Shown here in pieces: positions 35,558 through 43,980 of a stretch of 64,000 nt of DNA (position 1 is the first letter of the stretch; every line of letters starts with the position of its first letter). The notes under the pieces are model-generated. The model was given only the letters and a program-made list of their open reading frames with translations. It was not told the DNA's origin and did not search any database. The translations under genes and the position numbers were made by a program. The stretch comes from JBCDCY01 sp039180875 (GTDB lineage: Bacteria; Pseudomonadota; Alphaproteobacteria; Rhodobacterales; Rhodobacteraceae): positions 1,054,001 to 1,118,000 of the forward strand of contig JBCDCY010000001.1 of the NCBI GenBank assembly GCA_039180875.1, in the 5' to 3' direction.

Positions 35558-36622
35558 ATGAGCATCTTTGTCATCGGGTACTACGTCGCGCTGATCGCGG
35601 CCTCCTGCCTCGCCGCCTATTTCGGTCAGCGCCGGCTCTTTCTGCTGCTCTTCAGCATGACGCTTCTGTCGTTCGTGCTGGGCATCATCGGCGGCGTGCC
35701 GGCACTGCGGTTCGTCACCATCTGTGCCGGGCTTCTGGCACTGGCCGCCGGGGTCTCCTACGCGTTCAAGGAGTTCCTGGTCCAGGTCTCCCGCCCGTCG
35801 CTGGCCAAGGAGCTGCGGACGGCGCCGCTCACCGCCTCTTTCGGCATGTTCGTGATCTTCACCTATGCCATCGCCGGGATCTTTGCGCCGGTGATCGCGC
35901 CCTATGGCGAGTCTGAGGTGATCACCCAGGCCTTCGCGCCGCCGGATGAGAACCTGCTGTTGGGCGGCGACCAATTGGGCCGCGATATCTTCAGCCGCAT
36001 CATCTACGGCGCGCGGAACTCCGTCGGTCTGGCGCTGGTGGCGACGATGCTCGCCTTCATCGTGGGCGCGCTCGCCGGGCTGCTTGCCGCGGTGAAGGGC
36101 GGCTGGTTCGACAACCTGATGGGCCGCATTGCCGACGTCATCATGTCGGTGCCGTCGCTGATCTTCGCGCTGCTGATGCTGTCGATCTTGGGCACCAGCC
36201 TTTGGGTGATCGTGGTGGTGGTGGCCGTGATCTACTCGCCGCGGGTCTTCCGCCTGACGCGGGCCGTTGCCGGCAACATCGTGGTGATGGACTATATCGA
36301 GGCGGCGAAATTGCGGGGGGAGGGCGACTGGCACCTCATTCGGAAGGAGATCCTGCCGAACTCCACCGCGCCGCTGATCGCCGAGTTCGGGCTGGAGTTC
36401 TGCTTCGTCTTCCTGCTGATCGCCGGCCTCTCCTTCCTCGGCCTCGGCATTCAGCCGCCGACGGCCGACTGGGGCTCTATGGTGCGGGAGAACGCGACGC
36501 TGATCTCGTTCGGCGACGTCACCCCGCTGATCCCCGCCGGGGCCATTGCGCTGCTCACGGTGGCGGTCAACTTTGTCGTCGACTGGATGCTCTTCCGCTC
36601 GTCCGGTCTGAAGGAGGTCTGA
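35558..36622 (+). CDS. ABC importer permease, DppC-like
   Basis: A 354-residue permease. After three extra N-terminal hydrophobic segments (residues 4-85), the conserved DppC region begins near residue 100, with DQLGRDIFSRIIYGARNSV (about residues 141-159) and the EAA loop EAAKLRGEGDWHLIRKEILPN. The N-terminal extension is longer than usual for DppC. It lies ten bases after the first permease and two bases before the ATPase gene. Confidence 0.9.
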   Translation: MSIFVIGYYVALIAASCLAAYFGQRRLFLLLFSMTLLSFVLGIIGGVPALRFVTICAGLLALAAGVSYAFKEFLVQVSRPSLAKELRTAPLTASFGMFVIFTYAIAGIFAPVIAPYGESEVITQAFAPPDENLLLGGDQLGRDIFSRIIYGARNSVGLALVATMLAFIVGALAGLLAAVKGGWFDNLMGRIADVIMSVPSLIFALLMLSILGTSLWVIVVVVAVIYSPRVFRLTRAVAGNIVVMDYIEAAKLRGEGDWHLIRKEILPNSTAPLIAEFGLEFCFVFLLIAGLSFLGLGIQPPTADWGSMVRENATLISFGDVTPLIPAGAIALLTVAVNFVVDWMLFRSSGLKEV

Positions 36623-36623
36623 G

Positions 36624-38282
36624 GTGAGCAAGTTCAAGGAGAGCGACGTCCTGCTGAAGATCCGCGATCTGAAGATCGACGGATTTTCCGACGAGACCTG
36701 GGTGCCGATCATCAAGGGCGTGGACCTGACGCTCCACCGGGGCGAGGTGATGGGCCTGATCGGCGAGTCGGGCGCGGGCAAGTCGACCATCGGCGCGGCC
36801 GCCATGGGCTATGCCCGGGATGGCACCCGGATCTCGGAAGGCTCGATCGAGTTCGACGGTATGGAGCTGACGACCGCGACGGAGGCGGAGCGTCGGGCGC
36901 TTCGCGGTGCCCGCATCGCCTATGTGGCGCAGTCGGCCGCCGCCTCCTTCAACCCGGCGCACAAGCTGATCGACCAGCATACCGAGGCACCGGTGCATTA
37001 CCGCATCAAGAAGCGCATGGAGTCCCAGGAGGACGCCATGGCGCTTTACGAGCGGCTGCGCCTGCCAAACCCCACCGAGATCGGCTTTCGCTACCCGCAC
37101 CAGGTCTCCGGCGGGCAGCTGCAGCGCGCGATGACGGCCATGGCGATGTCCTGCCGGCCCGATCTGATCATCTTCGACGAACCCACCACGGCGCTCGACG
37201 TCACGACGCAGATCGAGGTGCTCGCGGCCATCCGCGACATCGTCGACCAGTTCCAGACAGCGGCGATCTACATCACCCACGACCTGGCCGTGGTCGCCCA
37301 GATGGCCGACACCATCAAGGTGCTGCTGAAGGGCGAGGAGGTGGAGGAGGCGCCGACCGAGCGCATGCTCGACGACCCGCAGGAGGACTACACCAAGAGC
37401 CTCTGGGCCGTGCGCAGCTTCCAGCGCCCGCAGATCCGCCGGCCGGATGACGGCTCACCGCCGCTGATCTCCGTGAAGAACGTGGATGCGGCCTATACCG
37501 GCGGCGTGAAGGTGCTCGACGATGTCTCCTTCGACATCTATCCGGGCATGACGGTCGCGGTGGTGGGCGAGTCCGGGTCCGGCAAGTCGACCACGGCCCG
37601 GGTCATAACCGGGCTTCTGCGGCCGTCGGCGGGAGAGGTGCTGTTCAAGGGCGAGCCGTTGCCGGCGGGCTACAAGGACCGCACCCGCGACCAGCTCCGC
37701 CAGGCCCAGATGATCTATCAGATGGCCGACACGGCGCTGAACCCCAAGGTGCGGATCAGCGACATCATCGGGCGGCCGGCCGAGTTCTATTCGGGCCTCA
37801 CCGGATCGGACCTGAAGCAGCGGGTGGACGAACTGCTCGACCTGATCGAGCTCGACCCGGCGAAGTTCTACAACCGCTATCCGCCCGAGCTCTCGGGCGG
37901 GCAGAAACAGCGCATCGGCATCGCCCGGGCGCTGGCCGCCGAGCCCGAGTTCATCATCTGCGACGAGGTGACGAGCGCGCTCGACCAGCTCGTGGCCGAG
38001 GGCATTCTGAAGCTGCTCGACCGATTGCAGCGAGAGCTCGGCCTCGCCTACATGTTCATCACCCACGACCTCGCGACGGTGCGGTCCATCGCCGATGAGG
38101 TGGTGGTGATGCAGAACGGCAAGGTGGTGGAGCAGGGGCCGAAGGACGAGATGTTCACGCCCCCGCATCACCGCTACACCGACCTGTTGCTCTCCTCGGT
38201 GCCGGAGATGGACCCGAATTGGCTGAGCACGCTCCTCGAAGAGCGCGGCGTCGACAATATCGGGGAGGCGGCCAACACTTAG
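36624..38282 (+). CDS. ABC importer ATPase with two fused nucleotide-binding domains (DppD-DppF-like)
   Basis: A 552-residue protein with two complete ABC domains. First: Walker A GESGAGKST (about residues 48-56), signature SGGQLQRA, Walker B LIIFDEPTTALD. Second: Walker A GESGSGKST (about 315-323), signature SGGQKQRIGIARAL, Walker B FIICDEVTSALD. It energises uptake through the two permeases. Fusion of the D and F subunits is common in alphaproteobacterial peptide/opine importers. It is the last gene of the importer operon. Confidence 0.93.
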   Translation: MSKFKESDVLLKIRDLKIDGFSDETWVPIIKGVDLTLHRGEVMGLIGESGAGKSTIGAAAMGYARDGTRISEGSIEFDGMELTTATEAERRALRGARIAYVAQSAAASFNPAHKLIDQHTEAPVHYRIKKRMESQEDAMALYERLRLPNPTEIGFRYPHQVSGGQLQRAMTAMAMSCRPDLIIFDEPTTALDVTTQIEVLAAIRDIVDQFQTAAIYITHDLAVVAQMADTIKVLLKGEEVEEAPTERMLDDPQEDYTKSLWAVRSFQRPQIRRPDDGSPPLISVKNVDAAYTGGVKVLDDVSFDIYPGMTVAVVGESGSGKSTTARVITGLLRPSAGEVLFKGEPLPAGYKDRTRDQLRQAQMIYQMADTALNPKVRISDIIGRPAEFYSGLTGSDLKQRVDELLDLIELDPAKFYNRYPPELSGGQKQRIGIARALAAEPEFIICDEVTSALDQLVAEGILKLLDRLQRELGLAYMFITHDLATVRSIADEVVVMQNGKVVEQGPKDEMFTPPHHRYTDLLLSSVPEMDPNWLSTLLEERGVDNIGEAANT

Positions 38283-38312
38283 GCCGCCAGCAAATCTGGC
38301 CGAGAGAGCGCG

Positions 38313-38435
38313 CTAGAGGATCGCGGCGGCGGAGCCGATCATGGTGCCGAGCAGCACGAGATAGACGACGATCAGCGTCGGGAAATTGCCCCGGCGCATC
38401 CGCGCTTCCTTCAAAAGATCGTCGCGTGTCAGCAT
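38313..38435 (-). CDS. Possible 40-residue single-helix membrane peptide
   Basis: A short frame encodes a basic N-terminus (MLTRDDLLKEARMRRGNFP) followed by one membrane helix (TLIVVYLVLLGTMIGSAAAIL) reaching the stop. A GAGGG site lies nine bases before the ATG. It is convergent with the importer ATPase gene, ending 30 bases after that gene's stop. Amphipathic start plus clean helix argues for a real small protein, but no family is recognised. Confidence 0.45.
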   Translation of the reverse strand: MLTRDDLLKEARMRRGNFPTLIVVYLVLLGTMIGSAAAIL

Positions 38436-38699
38436 CGCCCACATCCCTCTGACCTGCGCTGAAGCGCCCACCGGCCCTTGCCGCGCTCCTAACCAATCAA
38501 ACTTGGCAAATCAACGGCGGATTCTTGAAAATTTCTGGCATCGGCGGGCGGCTGAAATGCCTGTCGCCGGATTGGCTTGCACGCCGAGCCTCAGATGGGG
38601 CCGACGGCGCGCAGACAGCGGCTGTCGCGCGCTCGGTCGGTGGGACTCTTGGCAGCGGAGCGACGCGCCAGATATTCGCCGATGTACTGGATATCAATT

Positions 38700-38716
38700 G
38701 CATACAATTTGTATGC
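38700..38716. promoter_or_regulatory. Palindromic operator of the GntR regulator
   Basis: A perfect 17-bp palindrome with one central base, GCATACAA-T-TTGTATGC, 16 bases before the GntR start codon. AT-rich palindromes with a TTGTATACAA-like core are bound by FadR-subfamily GntR regulators. Its position over the probable promoter suggests autorepression of the whole catabolic operon, relieved by the inducer. Confidence 0.75.
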
Positions 38717-38732
38717 GATGTATCTTTGCATC

Positions 38733-39440
38733 ATGGAAATCAGCAAGAAGCAGCACTGCCTGACGGACCTGCGCCGGCGGATCCTGTCGATGGAGATCCG
38801 TCCAGGCGCCGACCTCGATGAGGTAACGTTGTCGGAGCGCTACGGCGTCTCCCGCACGCCGCTTCGGGAGGTGCTGCAGCGCCTGGCCGGGGAGGGCTTC
38901 GTCACCCAGACCGACAATCGGGGCACCAAGGTCGCGTCGATGGACCTCGCAACCATGCGGACGTTCTTCCAGACCGCGCCCTCCATCTATGCCAACGTCG
39001 CGCGCCTTGCGGCGGAGAACCGAACGGGGGCGCAGCTTGATGAGTTGAAGTCGGTGCAGGCGGGCTTTGCCAAGGCTGTCGCCGGCGCCGCCCCGGCCGA
39101 GATGGCGCTCGGCAATCACCGTTTCCATGAGCTGCTGGGGGAGATGGCGGCGAACGCCTACCTGACGCCCAGCCTCAATCGGCTGCTCATCGACCACACC
39201 CGCCTCGCCCAGGTCTTCTATCGCCCTGCCGCCCCGGCGGAGACGGTGGCGGTGCGCAAGGCGAGCGAGCAGCACGACGCGATGATCGCGGCGCTCGAGG
39301 TGCGAGAGGGCGCGGTGATGGTCGACCTGACGCTCGAGCACTGGGCCCTGTCGCGCGACCGGATGGAGCGCTTCGTGCGGCCCGATCCATTGCCGGCCGA
39401 CGTCGTCGACCTAAGCGGGGCAAAGATCCGTGCGCTTTGA
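38733..39440 (+). CDS. GntR-family (FadR/FCD type) transcriptional regulator
   Basis: A 235-residue regulator. The winged helix occupies residues 5-75 (LRRRILSMEIRPGADLDEVTLSERYGVSRTPLREVLQRL), and an all-helical FCD ligand-binding domain follows, with HRFHELLG and the metal/ligand histidine region LTLEHW. The start at 38733 is chosen because it lies just after the palindrome and gives the normal N-terminus; the frame is open further upstream. Its end overlaps the DapA-family gene by 11 bases, so it is cotranscribed with its targets. Confidence 0.9.
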   Translation: MEISKKQHCLTDLRRRILSMEIRPGADLDEVTLSERYGVSRTPLREVLQRLAGEGFVTQTDNRGTKVASMDLATMRTFFQTAPSIYANVARLAAENRTGAQLDELKSVQAGFAKAVAGAAPAEMALGNHRFHELLGEMAANAYLTPSLNRLLIDHTRLAQVFYRPAAPAETVAVRKASEQHDAMIAALEVREGAVMVDLTLEHWALSRDRMERFVRPDPLPADVVDLSGAKIRAL

Positions 39441-40350
39441 GGGGATCATCACGCCGGTCGTCACGCCCCACGGCCCCGACCACGCGATCGACCGCACGAA
39501 GTTCGCCGAGGTCCTGGAGTTCCTGATCGACAAGGGCATCCACGCCGCCCTGATCGCCGGCACCACGGGCGAATACTACGCCCAGTCCGCCGAGGAGCGG
39601 ATCGCGCTCATGGGGCTGGCGCGCGAGGTCATCGGCGGCCGCCTGCCCCTGATCGTCGGCACCGGCGCGATGCGGACGGAGGACTCGATTGCTTACGGCG
39701 AGGCCGCCAAGGCCGCCGGCGCCGATGCGATCCTGATCGCCACGCCGCCCTACGCCTGCCCCACGGGGCGGGAGATCGCGCTCCACGCCCTCGCCATCGA
39801 CCGCGCCGTCGACCTGCCGGTGCTGCTCTACAACTACCCCGGCCGGATGTCGGTGAACATGGATGAGGAGACGCTGGACCGACTCGGCCGCTCGCCCAAT
39901 TTCCGGGCGATCAAGGAGAGCTCGGGCGATCCGAACCGCCTCCACATGCTCGCCCGTGACTACCCCCACATCGCGCTCTCCTGCGGCATGGACGACCAGG
40001 CATTGGAGTTCTTCGCCTGGGGCGCGACGTCCTGGACCTGCGCCGGCTCCAACTTCGCGCCCGAGGCGCATCTGGCGCTTTATCGCGCTTGCGCGGTGGA
40101 GAAGGATTTCGACAAGGGCAGGCGGATCATGTCGGCGATGCTGCCCCTGATGCGCGTGCTCGAGCAGGGCGGCAAGTTCGTGCAATGCATCAAGCACGGC
40201 ATGGGCGCGCGCGGCATCGACTGCGGCCCGCCGCGCCGGCCGCTGCAGCCGCTCAACAAGGACGACAAGCGCGCCTTCGACGAGGTGGTGCGGACGATGA
40301 ACGCCGCGATCGAGGCGATCGAGCGTGGGCACAATAGGGGGCGCGCCTGA
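39430..40350 (+). CDS. DapA-family aldolase/deaminase (dihydrodipicolinate synthase superfamily)
   Basis: A 306-residue class I Schiff-base enzyme with a (beta/alpha)8 barrel. The catalytic lysine lies in FRAIKESSGD (about residue 161), the tyrosine in LLYNYPGRM (about 135), and the substrate-carboxylate loop is AGTTGEYYAQS (about 41-51; lysine biosynthesis enzymes have GTTGE followed by SPT). The unusual GEYY suggests a catabolic member rather than lysine biosynthesis. Paired with an aldehyde dehydrogenase it resembles pathways that cleave or deaminate a keto acid to a semialdehyde. Starts with GTG. Confidence 0.85.
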   Translation: MRFEGIITPVVTPHGPDHAIDRTKFAEVLEFLIDKGIHAALIAGTTGEYYAQSAEERIALMGLAREVIGGRLPLIVGTGAMRTEDSIAYGEAAKAAGADAILIATPPYACPTGREIALHALAIDRAVDLPVLLYNYPGRMSVNMDEETLDRLGRSPNFRAIKESSGDPNRLHMLARDYPHIALSCGMDDQALEFFAWGATSWTCAGSNFAPEAHLALYRACAVEKDFDKGRRIMSAMLPLMRVLEQGGKFVQCIKHGMGARGIDCGPPRRPLQPLNKDDKRAFDEVVRTMNAAIEAIERGHNRGRA

Positions 40351-41837
40351 TGGATCTTCTGACCCGGGACGAATACGCCGCCCTCGCCGCCACGATCGAC
40401 TGGCCGCGCGGTGCCTTCATCGACGGAAAGTTCCGCCCGGGGCGGGGGCCGAAGCTCACCACGCTCAACCCCGCGACCGGCGAGACCATCGCGACGATCG
40501 CGGGCGCCGGCGCCAAGGACGTGGACCTCGCCGTCGCCAAGGCGCGCCAGGCGTTCGAGCGCGGCGACTGGCGGACGGCCGCGCCGGGGGAGCGAAAGGA
40601 CGTCCTCATCCGCCTCGCCAAGCTGATGACCCGGAACCGCCGCGAACTGGCGGTGATGGAGAGCGTCGAGGCCGGCAAGCCGATCCGCGATTGCGAGGGG
40701 ATCGACGTGCCGGAGGCCATCGCCTGCCTCAAATGGCATGCGGAGACGGCGGACAAGCTCTACGACCAGACCGCGCCCGCGGGCGACGACGCGATGGCCG
40801 TGATCGTGCGGGAGCCGGTGGGCGTGGTCGGCGCCGTGCTGCCCTGGAATTTCCCGATCCTGATGCTGGCCTGGAAGATCGGCCCGGCGCTGGCCGCCGG
40901 CTGCGCCGTCATCGTGAAGCCGGCTGAGCAGACTTCGATGACTGCCCTCCGCGTCGCCGAACTGGCGCACGAGGCCGGGGTGCCGCGGGGCGTCTTGCAG
41001 GTGTTGCCGGGCGACGGGCCGTCGGTCGGTGAGCCGCTCGGGCGGCACCCGGATGTCGACATGATCTCCTTCACCGGCTCGACCGAGACCGGGCGGCGCT
41101 TCCTGCACTATGCGGCGGACTCGAACCTCAAAAAGGTCGTGCTGGAATGCGGCGGCAAGAACCCGGCCGTGGTCCTGTCCGATGCCGAGAACCTGGATCT
41201 GGTGGCCGAGCATGTGGTGAATGCCGCCTTCTGGAATATGGGGGAGAATTGCTCCGCCGCCTCTCGCCTGATCGTGCATGAGGCGGTGAAGGCACCGTTG
41301 ATGGAGCACGTCCTGGCGCGGCTGAAGCTCTGGCGGACGGGCGACCCGCTCGACCCTGTGACCAATCTCGGCGCATTGATCGACGCGGAGCACCTGAAGA
41401 AGGTGAAGGGGTATCTGAAGAAGGGCGCGCTGGTCGGCGGCAAGGCCGACGGGCCTTATGTGCCACCGACGATCTATGAGGCGAAGGCGGGCCAGAAGCT
41501 CTCGACCGAGGAGGTGTTCGGCCCCGTCCTCGCCGTCCTCACCGCCGCCTCGGATGAGGAGGCGATCGCGATGGCGAACGACACCGACTACGGCCTCACC
41601 GCCTCCGTCTTCTCGGCGAGCGGCCGCCGCGCCATCCGCGCCGCAAGGGCGATCCGGGCCGGCACCGTCACCATCAACTGCTACGGCGAGGGCGACCTCA
41701 CGACCCCCTTCGGCGGCTACAAACAATCGGGCTTCGGCGGGCGCGACAACGGCATCCATGCCCATGACCAATACACCGAATTGAAGACGATCTGGATCGA
41801 CCTGAGCGATCCGGTCGATGGAGATGGGTTGGACTGA
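40350..41837 (+). CDS. Aldehyde dehydrogenase (PuuC-like)
   Basis: A 495-residue NAD(P)-dependent aldehyde dehydrogenase of standard length. Motifs: PWNFPILMLAWK (about residues 164-175), FTGSTETGR, general base VLECGGKNP (about 264), nucleophile MGENCSAASR (about 298) and EVFGPVLAV. The closest recognisable relatives are gamma-aminobutyraldehyde-type and other amine-catabolism dehydrogenases. It overlaps the genes on both sides by TGATG, indicating coupled translation with the DapA-family and unknown genes. Confidence 0.9.
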   Translation: MDLLTRDEYAALAATIDWPRGAFIDGKFRPGRGPKLTTLNPATGETIATIAGAGAKDVDLAVAKARQAFERGDWRTAAPGERKDVLIRLAKLMTRNRRELAVMESVEAGKPIRDCEGIDVPEAIACLKWHAETADKLYDQTAPAGDDAMAVIVREPVGVVGAVLPWNFPILMLAWKIGPALAAGCAVIVKPAEQTSMTALRVAELAHEAGVPRGVLQVLPGDGPSVGEPLGRHPDVDMISFTGSTETGRRFLHYAADSNLKKVVLECGGKNPAVVLSDAENLDLVAEHVVNAAFWNMGENCSAASRLIVHEAVKAPLMEHVLARLKLWRTGDPLDPVTNLGALIDAEHLKKVKGYLKKGALVGGKADGPYVPPTIYEAKAGQKLSTEEVFGPVLAVLTAASDEEAIAMANDTDYGLTASVFSASGRRAIRAARAIRAGTVTINCYGEGDLTTPFGGYKQSGFGGRDNGIHAHDQYTELKTIWIDLSDPVDGDGLD

Positions 41838-42424
41838 TGGCGTTTCGCATCGCGTATCTTCTGACCGAAGCGCCCCTGACCGATGCTGTCAAAGCGCTCG
41901 ACCTACAGATCGCGGAAGAAGTCGGCGACCCACCCGACGGAGATGTTCCGCTATGGGCGACGACGCTAAGTCACCCGAACTGGACCCTTGTGTGGGCCGA
42001 GGACGAGCTGTTCTTTTTCAAGAGGGAGAGAGCCTGCAGTACGCTATCAAGACGGGCATCTTTGATCTCTTGCATCGTTAACGAGACGGTAATGTCGTCG
42101 ACTGCAATGGGTTGGCGCGACGGTGCCGAAGTCTGGTCGTTGCATCACCAAGGTGACACGGGCGACGTCTTCCACTTGGACATTGCCGGCACGCCACCGG
42201 CCGAGTTCGCCGACTTGAATGCCGCGCTTGAGGCCAAGCGATCGGATGGTTCGGCCGAGCCGGACCATGACTACGCCTTCGAGGTGCCGGTCGCCCTCGC
42301 CGAACGGCTGACGGGATTTCGCTACGACAGGGCTGTGGATCCTAACCGCCGAGGGGCGTTCCGGATCCTTGAACCGCGACAGGCGCCATCCCTCCTGGTC
42401 CGTCTCTTCCGAAGCAGATCATGA
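41837..42424 (+). CDS. Unknown protein inside the catabolic operon
   Basis: A 195-residue soluble protein with no recognised domain. It starts MAFRIAYLLTEAPLTDAVKAL and has an acidic middle and a basic end (LLVRLFRSRS). Base composition is somewhat lower in GC than its neighbours. It overlaps the aldehyde dehydrogenase by TGATG and the MttB-family gene by ATGA, so it is very probably translated. It could be an insertion into an older operon or a dedicated accessory protein. Confidence 0.6.
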   Translation: MAFRIAYLLTEAPLTDAVKALDLQIAEEVGDPPDGDVPLWATTLSHPNWTLVWAEDELFFFKRERACSTLSRRASLISCIVNETVMSSTAMGWRDGAEVWSLHHQGDTGDVFHLDIAGTPPAEFADLNAALEAKRSDGSAEPDHDYAFEVPVALAERLTGFRYDRAVDPNRRGAFRILEPRQAPSLLVRLFRSRS

Positions 42425-43980
42425 CCGTCGCGGCGGAGGAGAAGCGGACGCGCCGGGGCGGGCGGGGATCGCGCCGGGCGGAGCGGAGTGCGGTGTCGGA
42501 CGCGATGCTGCCGGCGCTCCGCCGGCGTCTGCCGCTGGTTGAGCCGATGGATGCGGAGCAGGTGGCGAAGATCGACGACGCCTCCATGGCGATCCTGGAG
42601 GATGTGGGCGTGATCTTCCGCGACCCCATGGCTATCGCCGACTGGCAACGGGCGGGGGCGGAGGTGCGGGACGGCGACCGGGTCCATCTCGACCGCGGCC
42701 TGGTGCGCGAGCTGATCGCCTCGATCCCCTCGCACTTCACCTACCACGCCCGAAACCCGGCGAAGAGCCTGCCCTTCGGCGGCGATCACACGATCTTCGT
42801 GCCGATGACGGGGGCGCCCTACCTCCGCGATCTCGACGACGTGCGTCGGGGCCCGACGCTCGAGGATCTGGCGAACTTCCACCGGCTCAGCCACATGCTG
42901 CCGGCGCTCCACTCCTCGGCTCACCACATCGTCGAGCCGATGGACCATGTGGTCGCGCACCGCCATCTGCGGATCACCTATTCCTCGATGAAGCACTCCG
43001 ACAAGACGTTCATGGGCATGACGACGAGCCCGAAGAACGCCGAGGATGTGATGGAGATGTGCGCCATCCTGTTCGGCGAGGCGTTCATGGAGGGGCATCC
43101 CGTCGTCACCGGCAATTGCAACGGCAACTCGCCGCTCGTCTGGGACGAGACGATGCTCGGCGCCATGCGCGCCTTTTGCCGGCGGAACCAGCCGGTGCTC
43201 TGCTCGCCCTTCGTGCTGGGCGGGGCAAACACGCCGGCCTCCACCGCGCCGGCCGTGGCGCAATTGAATGCGGAGGCGCTCAGCGCGCTCGCCTACACCC
43301 AGGTGGTGCGGAAGGGCTGCCCGGCGATCTACGGCCACTACCTCTCGACCGTCTCGATGAAGTCCGGTGCGCCGATGGCGGGGACGCCCGAGATCAGCCT
43401 GATGAACTTCATGATCGGCCAGATGGCGCGGTACTACGGCGTGCCGTGGCGGAGCTCCAACACGCTCGGCGGCGCGAAGACCTTCGACGCCCAGGCGGGG
43501 TACGAGAGCGCGATGACGCTGAATGCGGTGCTGATGGCCGGCGCCAACTACCTCTGGCACTCGGCGGGGTGGAACGAGGCCGGCATGCACTGCTCCATGG
43601 CCAAGTTCGTCGTCGATGCCGAGATGTGCGCCATGGGCTACCGGATGGCGGAGGGGATCCGCTGGGACGACTTCGACGATGCCCTCGCCGCCGTGCGCGA
43701 CGTGGGACCGGGCGGGCACTATCTCGGCCACCCCCACACCCAGGCGAACTTCCAGCGCGCCTTCTTCATGCCGGAGCTTTTTGACAACAACTCCATCGAG
43801 CAATGGGCGGCAGAGGGCTCGGTCGAGATCACCGCGCGGGCCCTGAAGACCGCGCGCGACCTGCTCGCCGCCTATGAGGAACCGACGCTGGACGAAGGCG
43901 TCGACGAGGCGCTCCGCGACTTCATCGCCCGGCGGGAGCGGGAGATCCCGGCGGTCGACGCGCTCAACACCGACTATTGA
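42421..43980 (+). CDS. MttB-family trimethylamine/betaine methyltransferase-like protein
   Basis: A 519-residue member of the MttB superfamily (TIM-barrel corrinoid-dependent methyltransferases). Typical segments are EDVGVIFRDPMAI near residue 62, GGANTPASTAPAVAQLNAE (about 268-286) and GGAKTFDAQAGYESAMTLNAVLMAGANYLWHSAGW. There is no in-frame UAG, so it is a non-pyrrolysine member like glycine-betaine and other quaternary-amine methyltransferases. No corrinoid protein gene is adjacent. Demethylation of an N-methylated substrate is inferred. Confidence 0.85.
   Translation: MTVAAEEKRTRRGGRGSRRAERSAVSDAMLPALRRRLPLVEPMDAEQVAKIDDASMAILEDVGVIFRDPMAIADWQRAGAEVRDGDRVHLDRGLVRELIASIPSHFTYHARNPAKSLPFGGDHTIFVPMTGAPYLRDLDDVRRGPTLEDLANFHRLSHMLPALHSSAHHIVEPMDHVVAHRHLRITYSSMKHSDKTFMGMTTSPKNAEDVMEMCAILFGEAFMEGHPVVTGNCNGNSPLVWDETMLGAMRAFCRRNQPVLCSPFVLGGANTPASTAPAVAQLNAEALSALAYTQVVRKGCPAIYGHYLSTVSMKSGAPMAGTPEISLMNFMIGQMARYYGVPWRSSNTLGGAKTFDAQAGYESAMTLNAVLMAGANYLWHSAGWNEAGMHCSMAKFVVDAEMCAMGYRMAEGIRWDDFDDALAAVRDVGPGGHYLGHPHTQANFQRAFFMPELFDNNSIEQWAAEGSVEITARALKTARDLLAAYEEPTLDEGVDEALRDFIARREREIPAVDALNTDY

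Noticed and set aside
40080..41771. A 563-codon minus-strand frame under the aldehyde dehydrogenase
   Set aside because: Antisense shadow; the dehydrogenase on the plus strand has all catalytic motifs.
42421..43980. Pyrrolysine-containing trimethylamine methyltransferase
   Set aside because: There is no in-frame UAG codon, and the protein aligns with non-pyrrolysine members of the family.
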